Below are positions 50,417 to 51,309 of a stretch of 51,309 bases of DNA, piece after piece. Numbering within the stretch: the stretch's first letter is position 1; each line of letters begins with the position of its first letter. Source of the DNA: Corallococcus sicarius. Lineage in GTDB: Bacteria > Myxococcota > Myxococcia > Myxococcales > Myxococcaceae. The position numbers were made by a program, and so were the translations under genes. The stretch spans positions 1 to 51,309 of the forward strand of contig NZ_RAWG01000030.1 of the NCBI RefSeq assembly GCF_003611735.1, in the 5' to 3' direction. Under the pieces are notes generated by a model. The model was not told where the DNA came from. It was given only the letters and a program-made list of their open reading frames with translations, and did no database searches.

Positions 50417-51309
50417 TCTCGGGGCTCCCCTGCGTCCAGGTCACCTGACGCTGGAGCGTGCCGTAGTTGGTGTACTGGTGCCCCAGGCCCGTCCGCTCCA
50501 GCCGCCCGTTGGCCGCGTCCGGCGCGCCCGTGGCGATGTCCGACTGTCCCGGGTTGAAGTTGTAGCGGTCCTCCGCGTGCAACGTCATGTCCATGGAGAA
50601 GCGCGGCTGCCCTCCCGGCTGCTCCGGCGGGTAGACGGTGACGGTGGCGCTGTTCCACACGTTGTGGCCGCCAATCGCCTTCTGCCAGTTCTCCGTCTCC
50701 GGGTACGGGAACTGCTCGCTGGAGCCCACGGGAATCTGCGAGCCGGTGATCTGGAACGTCACCGGCCGGTTGGCGAGCGACGGATCATTGGCGACGAGCT
50801 GGTTGTAGTACGCCTCCGCGCCCTGCTGCGTGTCGCGGGTGGAGTTGGTGAGCACCGCCTGACCCGCGGGGTCATTGGACACGAAGCGCTCGTAGCTGAA
50901 GTGCCGGTCCGCCCCGTTGCCGTGCAGGAAGTGGTCGTACGTGTCCAGGCCGTCCGGGATGTTGTTGTGCGGCACGCCCGGGATGCCCTGGATGGCGCGG
51001 CCCGCGGCCAGCCGGCCTTCCCACTCGGCCCGCGCCGCGTAGTCGCCCACGCCCGGACTCTGCGTGGCGATGGGGTTCGGATCGTTGGGGTCGTTCGGGT
51101 TCTGCAGGAAGCCGTTGTCGTGGTGGATGGCCGGGCGCTGCGGCGGGCCTGCCTGGTAGGTGGCCACCGTGTCCGTGGTCGCCACCTGCGTGCCGGCCGT
51201 CCCCACCGGGAGGGGCGTGGCCGCGGGCGTGGGCGAACCCAGCGCGGGCGCACCCCGGCGGCCGGCCGGGGCGGATTCAAAGGTGTCGGAGGGGCGGCCT
51301 ACGCCAGGG
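50385..51309 (-). CDS. 3' part of a larger secreted or toxin-like protein (5' end beyond the window)
   Basis: The frame is open to the right edge (51309), so only the C-terminal 307 or so residues are seen. A Pro/Ala-rich stretch at the edge (RRGAPALGSPTPAATPLPVG) is followed by a globular region with GLDTYDHFLHGNGADRHFSY, YYNQLVANDPSLANRPVTFQ, and near the end HAEDRYNFNPGQSDIATG. The last motif recalls one seen in C-terminal domains of some secreted bacterial toxins and bacteriocins, but I cannot name the family. The following lipoprotein gene starts within its 3' end and could be its partner. GTG 51206 is an internal codon of the same frame and is not needed as a start. Confidence 0.6.
   Translation of the reverse strand, partial: PGVGRPSDTFESAPAGRRGAPALGSPTPAATPLPVGTAGTQVATTDTVATYQAGPPQRPAIHHDNGFLQNPNDPNDPNPIATQSPGVGDYAARAEWEGRLAAGRAIQGIPGVPHNNIPDGLDTYDHFLHGNGADRHFSYERFVSNDPAGQAVLTNSTRDTQQGAEAYYNQLVANDPSLANRPVTFQITGSQIPVGSSEQFPYPETENWQKAIGGHNVWNSATVTVYPPEQPGGQPRFSMDMTLHAEDRYNFNPGQSDIATGAPDAANGRLERTGLGHQYTNYGTLQRQVTWTQGSPENAVSRPIGGR

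Overview
This is a very GC-rich window in which almost every base is coding and third positions are G or C. The content points to a fruiting myxobacterium of the family Myxococcaceae (Corallococcus or Myxococcus type): a DUF2378 (TIGR02265) protein, a TIGR03001-type sigma factor beside a giant Ser/Thr kinase, a truncated DUF5953 gene, an ADYC-domain protein, a SitA-like lipoprotein toxin, more than a dozen predicted lipoproteins and a modular NRPS locus. The genus is inferred from gene families, not from a marker gene. I see no rRNA, tRNA or CRISPR array.

Left part (1-10.7 kb). A 743-bp segment is bounded by 53-bp inverted repeats (47/53 identical) and holds a DUF5953 gene that has lost its 5' end exactly at the repeat. 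It is followed by a two-gene minus-strand operon of conserved unknowns, a secreted ADYC protein (possibly coupled to a 54-codon CxxC ORF), a TIGR03001-like sigma factor, and a divergent 1316-residue protein with the order zinc-finger-like, Ser/Thr kinase, STAND NTPase, TM, PEGA, FGE-sulfatase. A DUF2378 protein comes next.

Middle (10.7-36.4 kb). Mostly cell-envelope and stress genes: a c-heme lipoprotein, a beta-helix lipoprotein, a pirin/LysR/YceI cluster with a palindromic operator candidate, a DUF4382 lipoprotein, and a minus-strand operon of ECF sigma, membrane anti-sigma-like protein, caspase-fold lipoprotein and Cys-rich lipoprotein. Then come an internally deleted sorbosone-dehydrogenase-like lipoprotein, a Zn alcohol dehydrogenase/SRPBCC pair, an FAD monooxygenase, a 33-residue Lys-rich microprotein, a pilin-like duplicated lipoprotein, a hemolysin-III membrane protein, a DUF3494 ice-binding-like lipoprotein, a 7TM-sensor chemoreceptor, two small secreted proteins, an alpha/beta hydrolase, a small membrane protein and a DNRLRE lipoprotein.

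Right part (36.5-51.3 kb). A lipoprotein toxin with a C-terminal WHH/HNH-like nuclease region overlaps a DUF2019-like immunity gene; this looks like a SitA/SitI kin-discrimination module. It is convergent with a biosynthetic operon on the minus strand: a 1685-aa NRPS (A-PCP-C-A-PCP), a 1810-aa NRPS (C-A-PCP-TE-MFS exporter in one polypeptide) and a small DUF6875-like protein. Read collinearly this is a three-amino-acid assembly line. The terminal thioesterase has Cys in place of the usual nucleophilic Ser (G-H-C-L-G), and the fused exporter suggests release and export are physically linked. This is the most unusual system in the window. The right edge has a lipoprotein and the 3' part of a larger secreted or toxin-like protein.
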